DNA from: Salminus brasiliensis
Lineage: Eukaryota; Chordata; Actinopteri; Characiformes; Bryconidae
DNA length: 64,000 nucleotides
NCBI RefSeq assembly: GCF_030463535.1
Contig: NC_132902.1
Location: 28,330,915 to 28,394,914, forward strand
Reading direction: 5' to 3'
Every line of letters begins with the position of its first letter. The stretch's first letter is position 1. Positions 33,401 through 44,430 of this stretch are shown one piece after another. A program made the translations under genes and the position numbers. The notes under the pieces are model-generated. The model did not search any database, was not told where the DNA came from, and was given only the letters and a program-made list of their open reading frames with translations.

Positions 33401-34313
33401 TACAAAAATCACAAACCAGCCCTAAAACCAATAATCTAAATCAATAATCAGATCAGTGTCCCTCACAGGTCCAGCCTGTCGCTCGGGCAGGAGGACTGAA
33501 CAGGGTTCTGTGGATCAGAGGGTGTTTTAAGCAGCTGACTTTATTATTTCCAGTGTCCTCTCTTTAAGTGTGTTCAGTGTGTGGGACAGTGTGCTGGAGC
33601 TGATTCACGGCTCTGAGCTGAACGGAATGAAGTGGAGCAGGTTTCTAAACTTAGCCTGCAGAGGAACGCTGACAGAACCAGCACGGCGCTGACGGGACGG
33701 CAGATACAGCAGTCTGATCAGTGAGTGATTGATTGATGGGTTGGGCTTTCTGAAACAATCAGCGATTTGTGTAAGGAAGTAAAACCGTGTGTAAACAGAT
33801 CCAGCGTGGTTCAGTTCAGGTCAGGCCTCGCTGTGAGAACTCGCTAACGATGCTGACTGTAGACGTTTCCAGTGACGAGAGCACTAATACTGTGGCCTTT
33901 CATAAACGTCTTTATTAGTGATTTGATGATACAGAGCAAATATTTTACAAAACATCACATTAGATTATATAATAAATAATACATTGATTCACAGACAGTA
34001 CAGTAAATAAAGTGTGCACAGTACACAGACACTAGTGTTAAATACTTCCAGTGTAAACATCAGATCATCTCTTCCTTCAGTAGAACCGGTTCCTTCATAG
34101 TGAGCAGGTTTGTCTTCTTAGTAACAGGAACAGTACAGGTCAAAGGTCAGGGAGCAGCAACACTATTTTTACAGAGCTAAAGGACAGCAATGTGCTTCTG
34201 AAGACTTCAAAATATCAACATATCAACAACGAGTGTCCAGAAGAGTCCAGAAGGGAGCTTGAGGGCAGCATACACATCACGCCCTTCAGTGATAAGCTCC
34301 ACAGTGGAGGGGT

Positions 34314-34400
34314 GTTTCCCAGGGACCGGCTGCAGAATTGAACCCTAGTCTAGCCCAGGGGAGGACAGTGTTACCCACTAAGCTACACCAACCACCACTA
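34314..34400 (-). mobile_element. tRNA-derived SINE head in the plekhf1 3' UTR
   Basis: On the minus strand TAGCTTAGTGGGTAACACTG is an A-box region and GGGTTCAATTCTG a B box. The tail is missing. It lies in the likely 3' UTR of plekhf1, which ends near an AATAAA (plus-strand TTTATT at 33,911-33,916). Confidence 0.7.
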
Positions 34401-34853
34401 GTCTTTCCACTCACTCATCACCACAACACTGTGTTGGCTCATGGCCAATTTGACTTCAAATATAACATAAATAAAATAAAATAGAAAATACATGTTTTTG
34501 ACTTTGACATGCTGGTTTGGGTTAAAATGTGTCCTTCTGTACTGCAGTGTCCACTTTTCATCTTCTAGACTCATGTTGGTTCTTGCATGCTTTGGATGGA
34601 AGTCGCAGCGCTGGGGATAATTCTCTGTGGTTCGTGTTCAGGAATGCCGTCTGCAGAGTCTGGAGAAGAAGCTTCTTAGGCTGTTGGTCTTTGAACCTAA
34701 ACGGCATTTCATCTTTCCTTGACTCGTCGGCCACTCGCCTGGAGTGTAAAACAGCAAACACTGCAAGCGGCAACCAAAGGGGTCCAAGCACTTTTTCTCT
34801 TCACATGATTCATTCTTTTCCTCTCTAAATGTTCACGCAGCGTCGTTCGCTCT

Positions 34854-35717
34854 CTAAACCCGTGGTGGTTTCGCATGCTCTGGGCGGATGTAGCAGTACT
34901 GAGAGTTATTCTCGAACCACAGAGTTGGTGCACTGCTGGCCACCTGTTGCTCCTCCTCCTCACTGGAGGCTTCGTATTCAGGTGTATCTTCCACAGAGTT
35001 GGTTTTCCAGTCGTTTCCCGCCAGCTTTCTTGTCTGCTGCATGTGCAGACACTCAATCCGCTCCTGACCCTGCAGGTTGGACTTGCAGAGCATGCACACT
35101 CGCACAGGTTTGTCGGAGATGTGTCTGAGCACGGCGCGGGCCTTGGAGCAGGAGTTGCAGACGATGAAGCCGCAGCGTCTGCAGTGGTGTCTGCGGTGGG
35201 TTATGTTAAAGCGATTGGAGCAGCGCATGCAGATCGCCGAGGCGTGGTCTGGAATCCACGTGGCGGCGAAGTCTTTGGTGTGTGGTGTGTTGACCGGAAG
35301 GCCCAGCCGCTGCAGGTGCTGGGTTCTGCAGCTCTCGATGTGCTCCATCCAGGCCAGCTTCTCTTCTGCAGAAGCCGCCGACACGTAGAAGGACTTTCTG
35401 GGTGTCTTTATGAGCCACTGGTTGCACATGTTCAGGCTGTCCTCCAGATCCTCCTGCTCGACCTCCTCCAGGCGGATGATCTGCTGGTTCTTGTGCCAGC
35501 GGCCTGCCATCACGATACTGCCGTACACCAGGATGTCGTTGAAGAGGAAGAAGGCTTTGGGCTGAGGACGGCGCCTGCAAAGCTTCATCAGACGGCCTTC
35601 ACCCACCAGGACCCGCTCTGGCTTCAGCAGAGACTTCCCAGAGGGGCCGAACGAGCTCTCTACCGCCAGGATCCGTTCACGGTTCTCCACAGTAAAGTGT
35701 AGATGATCTGCCATCAT
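34854..35717 (-). CDS. plekhf1: PLEKHF1 (phafin-1), PH and FYVE domain protein, complete
   Basis: A single coding exon of 287 residues. The PH domain (about 36-133) includes VLVGEGRLMKLCRRR and FFLFNDILVYGSIVM. The FYVE domain (about 152-212) shows WIPD (154-157), the phosphoinositide motif RRHHCRRCG (175-183), RVC, and four CxxC pairs (CMRC, CRRC, CNSC, CMLC) for two zinc ions. Phafins bind phosphatidylinositol 3-phosphate on endosomes and lysosomes and act in endocytic traffic, autophagy and lysosome-linked cell death. The acidic C-terminal part (EASSEEEEQQ) is longer and different from the human tail. An acceptor at 35,725 leaves 7 nt of leader before ATG-ATG; the first Met is chosen but the second is equally possible. 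A non-coding exon 1 lies upstream at about 36,365-36,465. Confidence 0.96.
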   Translation of the reverse strand: MMADHLHFTVENRERILAVESSFGPSGKSLLKPERVLVGEGRLMKLCRRRPQPKAFFLFNDILVYGSIVMAGRWHKNQQIIRLEEVEQEDLEDSLNMCNQWLIKTPRKSFYVSAASAEEKLAWMEHIESCRTQHLQRLGLPVNTPHTKDFAATWIPDHASAICMRCSNRFNITHRRHHCRRCGFIVCNSCSKARAVLRHISDKPVRVCMLCKSNLQGQERIECLHMQQTRKLAGNDWKTNSVEDTPEYEASSEEEEQQVASSAPTLWFENNSQYCYIRPEHAKPPRV

Positions 35718-36363
35718 TGAGAATCTGCAGAAGGTTCAGACTGCTGTTTAGCTCCGGCATGTAATCACTGGCATACATCAAATATTTCAAATGAGCATCA
35801 TCTGCTGAGGAAAGCACTGAATTCACCTGATCCTGAAGTGTGTTTTCCCTCTTAATAATAATAAATATACATCTCACTATATCAGCACAGTTTTATATGT
35901 AAATAATGTAAATGTACACCCTTCAGTATAGATACTCCAGTGCATTCCTTTATATACTGTAATTCTACTGCAGCTCTATTGACCCACTTTAAACCCTTCA
36001 AAATAAGTACAGTAGAAATACACAGAACTCTACATTTCTAGTAAATGAAATGTAAATAAATACATACATTAAAGAAAATGTGCTGACTCATATTAGCAGA
36101 ATGTGCCAAAACACGCATTGTTGAACAATGCAAAATATAGGCACAAGAGGCAATCACCGGGGACCAAGCATTTTTAAATTCAAGTTCCCAATTTGAAATT
36201 CACTTAATTATCAAATTAAATTATTGAAAGGTGTTATAATATAATGCATAATAAATAAGAATAGTATAAAATCCTAACACTTGTTGATCTACACTGAACC
36301 TGAACAAACAGCAAATCTTTCAACAGAAGTTATGAATAATATTAAAGTTATTAAAGCTGATAC

Positions 36364-36498
36364 CTGAATTCTGTCGTAAACAGAGAATAGCTGGCGAGTG
36401 AACAAGCTTCAGGTAGGCAGAGTGTTTGTCCAGATCAGAGCTGTAGATTTCTGTGTGTCTGTGTGTGTGTGTAGTGAGTTCGTGAGGAAGCTTTTATA
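36364..36498 (-). promoter_or_regulatory. plekhf1: plekhf1 TATA box and non-coding exon 1
   Basis: On the minus strand TATAAAAG (36,498-36,491) is followed by about 100 nt ending at a consensus donor GAATTCAG|GTATCAG (36,364). The exon start would be near 36,465. Splicing to the acceptor at 35,725 brings in the coding exon. Confidence 0.65.
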
Positions 36499-36959
36499 CA
36501 AGCGGAGAACCTGCCTTTCCTGTCAGAGTGGGGAGTTCCACAAGTTCTCAGAAGAGACTGAGGAACATCACGTCACCTCAGCCAGGGGAATCACAAGCGT
36601 CTGGTTCTTGCCCTTATTAGTTGGCACACTTTTGCAATGATACGAATGATTTCATGAAATTTCATGATTTCACGACTGTGTTTGCAATTTTGTGAGCAAA
36701 GAGTTTGACTGTTAACCTGTAATCTACACACATTAAAGCTCAAGCTCATGAATGTAAACATAAACAGAAGAGTGTCTGTATGCAAATATATGTTTAAAAG
36801 TCACTAGATTATAGATAACACTGTTTTTATCACCACCACTATTAACCATCACTACTCTGACCATCACTGCCATGACTATATTCAGTTATTCTACACCATG
36901 ATTATTAGATTATGATTATGATGGTTTGGTAACTTTTTTTAATCAATAATTTATAAATA
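36499..36959. other. plekhf1 upstream sequence
   Basis: No gene or element is seen. Confidence 0.5.
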
Positions 36960-37160
36960 GTTCTGATCAGAGGAGGATCAGTCGGGTCCCCCTTGTTTCT
37001 CCCAAGGTTTCTTCCTCCAGCTCTGAGGGAGGTTCTCCTGCACTGTCGCCGTTGGGGCTTACTGGGGGTCTTTGATCCTTCATGTCTTATTACTGATTAT
37101 GTAAAGCTGCTTTGTGACGACACCAGTTGTATAAAGCTACACAAATAAATCGACTTGACT
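36960..37160 (+). repeat. dispersed fish repeat with 3' tail
   Basis: TTTCTCCCAAGGTTTCTTCC through GTAAAGCTGCTTTGTGACGA and CACAAATAAATCGACTTGAC is a tail shared by many fish repeats. A shorter decayed copy is at 30,880-30,960. Confidence 0.7.
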
Positions 37161-37440
37161 TTTTACAAATATTCTATTCTTCTGTTTTACAGAACAGTCT
37201 GCTAATGATCCCATATCGTACTACAGCTAAACTGCAGAGCTACTCAAGTGCAGTGACCTCGTTAATGAGAAGATGTGTTATTAGGAAGGCTGAGTAAGCA
37301 GGGTAGGACCTGGAGGAGTGGAGAACAGGTCAGAATGGTCATTGATTTGGCTGAAGGGAGGGCTTCTACAGCAAAAGCAGCACTTTAAATAAAGAGGAAC
37401 GTCTGCAGAGGGATTGCAACACGTGCTGATCACAGGAAGG

Positions 37441-37638
37441 ATGAGCTCAAAACAGGAAGTGCTGTCGAAGTTAAATTACAGGAACAAATTCCTCAGTTTA
37501 CCCAAATATCAGATAAAGCAGGAACAGGCCTCTGCTCCGGCCTCGGCGGATCCAGAAGTGCTGAGTTTAGGAGAGGAAGCGGTGTGCGACCCAGTCCAGC
37601 CTGCAGGGTCACATACAGTCTGTGTGAACATCAGGTGA
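37441..37638 (+). CDS. small open reading frame, unrecognised
   Basis: A 65-codon frame beginning MSSKQEVLSKLNYRNKFLSL, then PKYQIKQEQASAPASADPEV, ends in TGA. The composition is normal, not low-complexity, and codon use is plausible for the region. A TTTAAATAAAG sequence lies about 55 bp upstream of the ATG. I recognise no family, and there is no splice or conservation evidence, so it may be chance or a decayed exon. Confidence 0.25.
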   Translation: MSSKQEVLSKLNYRNKFLSLPKYQIKQEQASAPASADPEVLSLGEEAVCDPVQPAGSHTVCVNIR

Positions 37639-37884
37639 CCACACACAGGACCGGTCACAAGCGTCAAACATCATAACAAACCCACATCCTCTACAGCAGG
37701 GGGGCCGACACCATTTACCTCAGGGGGCCAAAGTGCAGTGTTTATTAAAAACAATTATTATTATATTAAAAAAATAAATGCAAAACTTTTACCTGATAAA
37801 AAAAAATACATTGTAAAAATAAATAAATAAAAATATATATAATTAAAAAATATATAATTATATATATATATAATATATAATATA

Positions 37885-39385
37885 CAGTGGAGGAAATAAG
37901 TATTTGATCCCCCACTGATTTTGAAAGTTTGTACTGAGTTTGTACTGTTTGTAAAGTTTTTACTCTGACAAATAATGAAACAGTCTATGAATTTTATGGC
38001 AGCTTCATTTTAGCAGTGAGAGATGGAATATCAAAAAGAAAATCTAGAAAATGAAATAATATTTAAATAAAAAATAATATCTTGCATTTCATTGAGGAAA
38101 CTAAGTATTTGATCTCCAAAAAACCAAATGTTGACTCCCACAGACCACTGACACACCCTAATCTCAGTGAAGTCCTTACCTGCATGAGAGACACCTGTCC
38201 CAAATTGTCACCTGTGTAAAAGGCCACCTGCCAAGAGACTCAGTGACACTCCAACAGCTCCACCATGGGCAAGACTAAAGAGCTGTCTGAAGAGGTCAGG
38301 GATAAAACTGTTGACCTACACAAGGTTGGAATGGGCTACAGAGCCATAAGTAAGAAGCTGGATGAGAAGGTGACAACTGTTGGTGCAATTATTCAGAAGT
38401 GGAAGAAGTACAACATTACTGAGAAAGGTTCAAAATCAGCCAAGACCTACACAGGAGGAGCTGGTTAATGATCCCAAAGCAGCTGGGACCAAAAAACCCC
38501 ATTGGTAATGCACTGAGACATAATGGTTTACAATCCTGCAGTGCACGCAAGGTTCCTCTGCTCAAGAAGGCTCATGTCCAGACCCACCTCAAGTTCACCA
38601 GTGAACATATTAATGACTCTGAGAGAGACTGGGAGAAGGTGCTGTGGTCAGATGAGACCAAAATTGAGCTCTTTGGCCTCAACTCAACTCGACGTGTTTG
38701 GAGGAAGAAAAATACAGAATATAACCCTAAGAACACCGTCCCCACCGTCAAGCATGGTGGTGGAAGTATTATGTTTTGGGGGTGTTTTTCTTTTAAGGGC
38801 ACAGGCCAACTTCACCGCATCGACGGGAAGATGAACGGGACCATGTATCGCAAAATCCTGGGTGACAACCTCCCTGCCTCTGCCAGGGCACTGAAAATGG
38901 GTCGTGGATGGGTCTTCCAGCACAACGAGCCAAAACACACAGCCAAGGAAACACAGGAGTGGCTCCATAAGAAGCATATCAGGGTCATGGAATGGCCTAG
39001 CCAGTCTCCTGACCTCAATCCCAGAGAAAATCTATGGAGAGAGCTGAAGGATCTGGAGATGGTCTGCAGAGAGGAGTGGGCCAGAATGACTCCTGAAGTG
39101 AACTGTGTGCAAACCTCATAAAAAACTACAAGAAGCGTCTGACTGCTGTGCTCGCCAACAAGGGTTTTGCCACCAAGTATTAAATGATGTTTTACGGGGG
39201 GTCAAATACTTTATTTCCTTCAATGAAATTGAAGTTATTTTTTCTTTCTCATTTCATGTAATTGTCTGTGTTTTTCTTTTGATATTCTGTGTGTCACTGT
39301 TAAAATAAAGCTGGTAAATTATGAGACGTTTCTTTTATTTTTTAACACTTAAGGTCAGTGGGGGGGTCAAATACTTATTTCCGTA
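37885..39385 (+). mobile_element. Tc1-like transposon, nearly full length but inactive
   Basis: Terminal repeats CAGTGGAGGAAATAAGTATT (left) and AAATACTTATTTCCG (right, inverted) are present. The transposase is split into 38,265-38,468 (helix-turn-helix start [20 protein letters not shown]) and 38,468-39,121. A central deletion removes the linker between DNA-binding and catalytic parts. First catalytic Asp is in [12 protein letters not shown]. The second is lost: [11 protein letters not shown] lacks one codon against the usual HDNDPKHTA. The Glu is kept in ENLWRELK. The left flank is an AT-repeat and the right flank a TG-repeat. Confidence 0.93.
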
Positions 39386-39711
39386 TGTGTGTGTGTGTGT
39401 GGGTGTGGCTGTAATTATGTTTCTGTAACTCTGACTAAAAAACAGAGAACCAGGCCAGTTTGGTAAAAGGGTTCTCCAGGAACACGATACACCACACACA
39501 CTCTTTCCTCATTCTCCCTGTGTGTGTGTGTTTACAGCTATTTTGGGTATTTCCCTGTTTGTTTTGGACTGTTATAAAACCGGTCAGCGGTTCCCGTATT
39601 TACTGTAAACCTGTTCTTATTTATTACCAACATTTCCTTCATTCTCCCCTCAGATCAGTTATTACTGCTTTAATGAAATAACGAATGAATGAAACATCAT
39701 TACTGATCAGT

Positions 39712-39915
39712 TTCTGCGCCTGATACACTCGTACCAGCACCACACACTCCACCATGTTAGTGCTGGTCTCAGAGCGGACCACCACTCCAATAATATCTGG
39801 ACAACAGTGGTCCTGCAGTCAGAAACTGACCTCTGATCGGTGGGGGTGGGGGTAGAGGGGGCTGATCAACTGCAGCAACCTGAACACCTGTGTTTCTAAT
39901 AAAGTGGCAGACGAG
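39712..39915 (+). repeat. dispersed fish repeat fragment
   Basis: It contains CTCGTACCAGCACCACACAC and ends GTGTTTCTAATAAAGTGGC, a tail that I associate with a widespread otophysan repeat. No coding capacity. Confidence 0.6.
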
Positions 39916-40641
39916 TGAAGCAGCTGTACAGAAGGAGAAAATCTTTCTGAACTTTCAGTGGACGTCACTGTGGACGTTTCGGAGGATTTCTTTTGGTCCG
40001 TTCATCATGAAATACTGCAGATTCACATTCACACATGGAGAAAAGAGAGAAACAGCAAAAATGGAGATACGGGGTTTGTGTATAACAAACGGAGCTGATT
40101 GTGATGTGCAGTAATAATTAAAGGTCTGAGGGGAAAACCAGTCCCAGATTCATTACTAATTTCTACTGTCAGAAAAGTCTGTGTTTCCCGAAGAGCAAAG
40201 GGACCGCCCTTCACCCGCCCTTCACCCACCCTTTACCCAGAACAGGGAACAGAATTTTACAGTAAAATGCTTATTTCTTTCAGATTTACTAGACCCCCCC
40301 CCACACACACACACAGGTGCTAATCGTTGTGCAGCAGTCCTGAGCAGATGGGAGAATGCACTGATTTATTAAATCTTTATTATAATAACACACGTTTAAC
40401 ACGGCAAGGTAGTCGCATTAACCTAACGTAGCATTAGCTGACCTGGACCTTAACTGCTGCCCATAGGTACCACCAAACAAAGCCCTACTAGAGCAACTCC
40501 CCTGCTAGAGCAAACCATTTATACAGACATGTGTTTAGTAGTAGTGTGAACACGACTTTAAAACACACCATCACACACACTCTGTAATCTGTTATCAGTA
40601 ACACTATCAGTACACTTCAGAAAGTAACTCTCCCAACCCTG

Positions 40642-41150
40642 ACTACTAGTACCACCACTACAGTACTACAATTACTACTACCACCACTACAGTACTACAG
40701 TACTACTACCACCACTACAGTACTACAATTACTACTACCACCACTACAGTACTACAATTACTACTACCACCACTACAGTACTACAGTACTACTACCACCA
40801 CTACAGTACTACAATTACTACTACCACCACTACAGTACTACAATTACTACTACCACCACTACAGTACTACTACCACCACTACAGTACTACAATTACTACT
40901 ACCACCACTACAGTACTACAATTACTACTACCACCACTACAGTACTACAATTACTACTACTACACTACTACAGCCACTGGACTACTTCTACAGTACTACT
41001 GCAATTACACTTCTACAACTACAGTACTACCACTACCACCACCACTACAGTACTACACCAACTACAGTACTACTCCAACTACAACTACAGTACTACCACC
41101 ACCACCACCACCACAGTACTACACCAACTGCAGTACTACTACAGTTGCTG
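40642..41150. repeat. TAC/CAC-rich minisatellite
   Basis: Units built from CTACTACCACCACTACAGTA and CTACAATTA repeat about 14 times, then degrade to trinucleotides. Confidence 0.93.
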
Positions 41151-41190
41151 CTACTACTGAATAAATGATTTCCTCTTCATCTCTACACAG

Positions 41191-42776
41191 CTGTGATTGT
41201 GTAACAGTGTGATTGTAACAGTGTGATTGTAACAGTGTGATTGTGTAACAGTGTGATTGTAACAGTGTGATTGTGTAGCTGTGTGATTGTGTAGCTGTGT
41301 GATTGTAACAGTGTGATTGTGTAGCTGTGTGATTGTGTAGCTGTGTGATTGTAACAGTGTGATTGTGTAACAGTGTGATTGTAACAGTGTGATTGTGTAA
41401 CAGTGTGATTGTGTAGCTGTGTGATTGTGTAGCAGTGTGATTGTGTAACAGTGTGATTGTAACAGTGTGATTGTGTAACAGTGTGATTGTGTAGCTGTGT
41501 GATTGTAACAGTGTGATTGTGTAACAGTGTGATTGTGTAGCTGTGTGATTGTGTAGCTGTGTGATTGTGTAGCTGTGTGATTGTAAGTGTGATTGTGTAG
41601 CTGTGTGATTGTGTAGCTGTGTGATTGTAAGTGTGATTGTGTAGCTGTGTGATTGTAACAGTGTGATTGTGTAGCTGTGTGATTGTGTAGCTGTGTGATT
41701 GTAACAGTGTGATTGTGTAGCTGTGTGATTGTGTAGCTGTGTGATTGTAACAGTGTGATTGTGTAGCTGTGTGATTGTGTAGCTGTGTGATTGTAACAGT
41801 GTGATTGTGTAGCTGTGTGATTGTGTAGCTGTGTGATTGTAACAGTGTGATTGTGTAGCTGTGTGATTGTGTAGCTGTGTGATTGTAACAGTGTGATTGC
41901 GTAGCTGTGTGATTGTAACAGTGTGATTGTGTAACAGTGTGATTGTGTAACAGTGTGATTGTAACAGTGTGATTGTGTAGCTGTGTGATTGTGTAGCTGT
42001 GTGATTGTAACAGTGTGATTGTGTAGCTGTGTGATTGTGTAGCTGTGTGATTGTAACAGTGTGATTGTGTAACAGTGTGATTGTGTAGCTGTGTGATTGT
42101 GTAGCTGTGTGATTGTAACAGTGTGATTGTGTAGCTGTGTGATTGTGTAGCTGTGTGATTGTAACAGTGTGATTGTGTAGCTGTGTGATTGTGTAGCTGT
42201 GTGATTGTAACAGTGTGATTGTGTAGCTGTGTGACTGTGTAGCTGTGTGATTGTGTAGCTGTGTGATTGTAACAGTGTGATTGTGTAGCTGTGTGATTGT
42301 GTAGCTGTGTGATTGTAACAGTGTGATTGTGTAGCTGTGTGATTGTAACAGTGTGATTGTGTAGCTGTGTGACTGTGTAGCTGTGTGATTGTGTAGCTGT
42401 GTGATTGTAACAGTGTGATTGTGTAGCTGTGTGATTGTGTAGCTGTGTGATTGTAACAGTGTGATTGTGTAGCTGTGTGATTGTGTAGCTGTGTGATTGT
42501 AACAGTGTGATTGTAACAGTGTGACTGTGTAGCTGTGTGATTGTGTAGCTGTGTGATTGTAACAGTGTGATTGTGTAGCTGTGTGACTGTGTAGCTGTGT
42601 GATTGTGTAGCTGTGTGATTGTAACAGTGTGATTGTGTAGCTGTGTGACTGTGTAGCTGTGTGATTGTGTAGCTGTGTGATTGTAACAGTGTGATTGTGT
42701 AGCTGTGTGACTGTGTAGCTGTGTGATTGTGTAGCTGTGTGATTGTAACAGTGTGATTGTGTAACAGTGTGATTGT
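41191..42776. repeat. 1.6-kb two-module satellite
   Basis: Modules GTGTGATTGTGTAGCT and GTGTGATTGTAACA (with a GTGTAACA variant) alternate about 100 times, mostly in a recurrent order. The long minus-strand frame across it is an artefact of module length. Confidence 0.98.
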
Positions 42777-44430
42777 TTGAAGCAGTTTTGTGTGTTTGAA
42801 GGTCGGTGGATTTGGTCAGTAGAGGGAGGTGAACGGGTTGAGGAGCTCACTGCTGCATTCCCCTCTCTCAGTTTACCCTGGAAACACAGAGCAGCCAGTT
42901 AAACCGGTCAGGGGTGTCCAAACAGCCCGGAGATCCTCACCCTGCTCACCTTCATAAACAATCAGATCAGCTAAGAGCATCATTCAGACTCCGAAACTGC
43001 ACACGCCACGGGTCTATACACCCATCTAGTACCACTGACCCCCTCTGCACATCCAAAAGTATCCACACCGCCCTTGTGAGGAGAACTTCAGGGTAACTAA
43101 GCGAACAGCTGGATAACCTCTGTAGAAAAGCTCTGACCAATAGAGCAGCCCTGAGCAGATAACACCAGGCAGGTTAGGAGGGCGTGAAGCTCCCCAGCGC
43201 TGAGCTGTAGCGCTCTCTGCTCAGCTTGTTTACTGGAAGGGTTCTCTCTTTAAGAGAACCAGAGTTTCATGGTGTCATAGAAAGCACCTTGACTTTTGAG
43301 CAGGTGCGGCTGTCTCCTCCACCCGATTCAGGGTCGGAACAATGGACTGATTGATTACTAATGTAATCAGCAGTGACTGATCGGTTCAGGGGTAACGTAT
43401 CAGCACTGATCTCCTCTGTGTTTATCAGAGCTGGCAGTGGATGCTGGCTCGGTGTCGTAACACTCGGAGGATCTTGTGTAACTCTTCCAAAACAGCCAAG
43501 CATCAGATTACATACCACAGGTGTTTTTAACCATGAGCTCAGCGACAGACACACACAGCTGACTGGTGTGTTGTTGTGGGTAGGACAGTCTTTGCTGTAG
43601 TTGACTGAGGTTCAATTCCACAACACACCACTCCCCTGTCTCATACATGTAAAACCTGCAGCGAGAGACGCTGAGGGGAAAAGAGAGCAGAGTGATTTTG
43701 GAGCCCCCTTGTGGACAAACCCCAGATATACACATTCTCTGCCATCGCAAACTACTGTTTAACAGAAATTACAGCAAAAACACCAATCAAGAGGTTTACA
43801 GTACAGTACTCTCTGTGTACTCTGTGTCTGGTAGTCTAACACTAGCGCCCCCTTATGGGCAGCAAAACACCTCATATGTCCCAAACCAAAGTCAGAAAAA
43901 CAAAAAAAACAAAAAAAAAAACCATTAACAGACACGATGGTCCTCTTATTGTTCTTTTAATGCACTTGTCCTGTATGTCCACATATTTAAGAAGGTGTTA
44001 GGAGGTGCCACACAAAGTAAAGTTCTTCTTAAATGTTCTAAAACTAAAATGTTCTGTGTACCACAAAGCAGAACATCGACAAAGCCTGGAATACAGGAAA
44101 ACCTTCTAGGTAGAGAAGAGATTCAGCTCACAGAGATAAGAAGTCACTTAGCCAAAAAAAAAAAAAAAGCGAAAACAAAAAAAAACAAAAAAAAAACAAA
44201 CACACTGTCGGCAGAACCGGGAATTATAACAAAGCTTCCTGTGTGCACCAGATCAAGTGTGTATAAACACTTTAACAGAATAAATTACATCACAAAATGA
44301 AGAAAGCCTTTATAGAACACCATCACCCACAACAAGGCCTATATGTCTCGTTCCAGAAGAAATGTGAAGCACAAGGTCCTGTAGCTGCAGACGGCGCTAT
44401 GAGGAAGGTCCAGAAGGAAGAATAGCTCAG
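42777..44430. other. spacer and pop4 3' UTR
   Basis: No gene is seen. CTCF-like motifs on the minus strand lie at 43,701-43,714 (CCACAAGGGGGCTC) and 43,841-43,860. A possible ATTAAA polyadenylation signal for pop4 (minus) lies near 43,956. A-rich tracts occur at 43,895-43,922 and 44,155-44,205. Confidence 0.5.

Noticed and set aside
34875-35702. A 275-codon plus-strand frame
   Set aside because: It is the antisense shadow of plekhf1 and has no recognisable motif.
41183-42850. A 555-codon minus-strand frame rich in HNHTATQSHSYT
   Set aside because: It is the translation of the two-module satellite. It has no splice sites, no complexity and no family.
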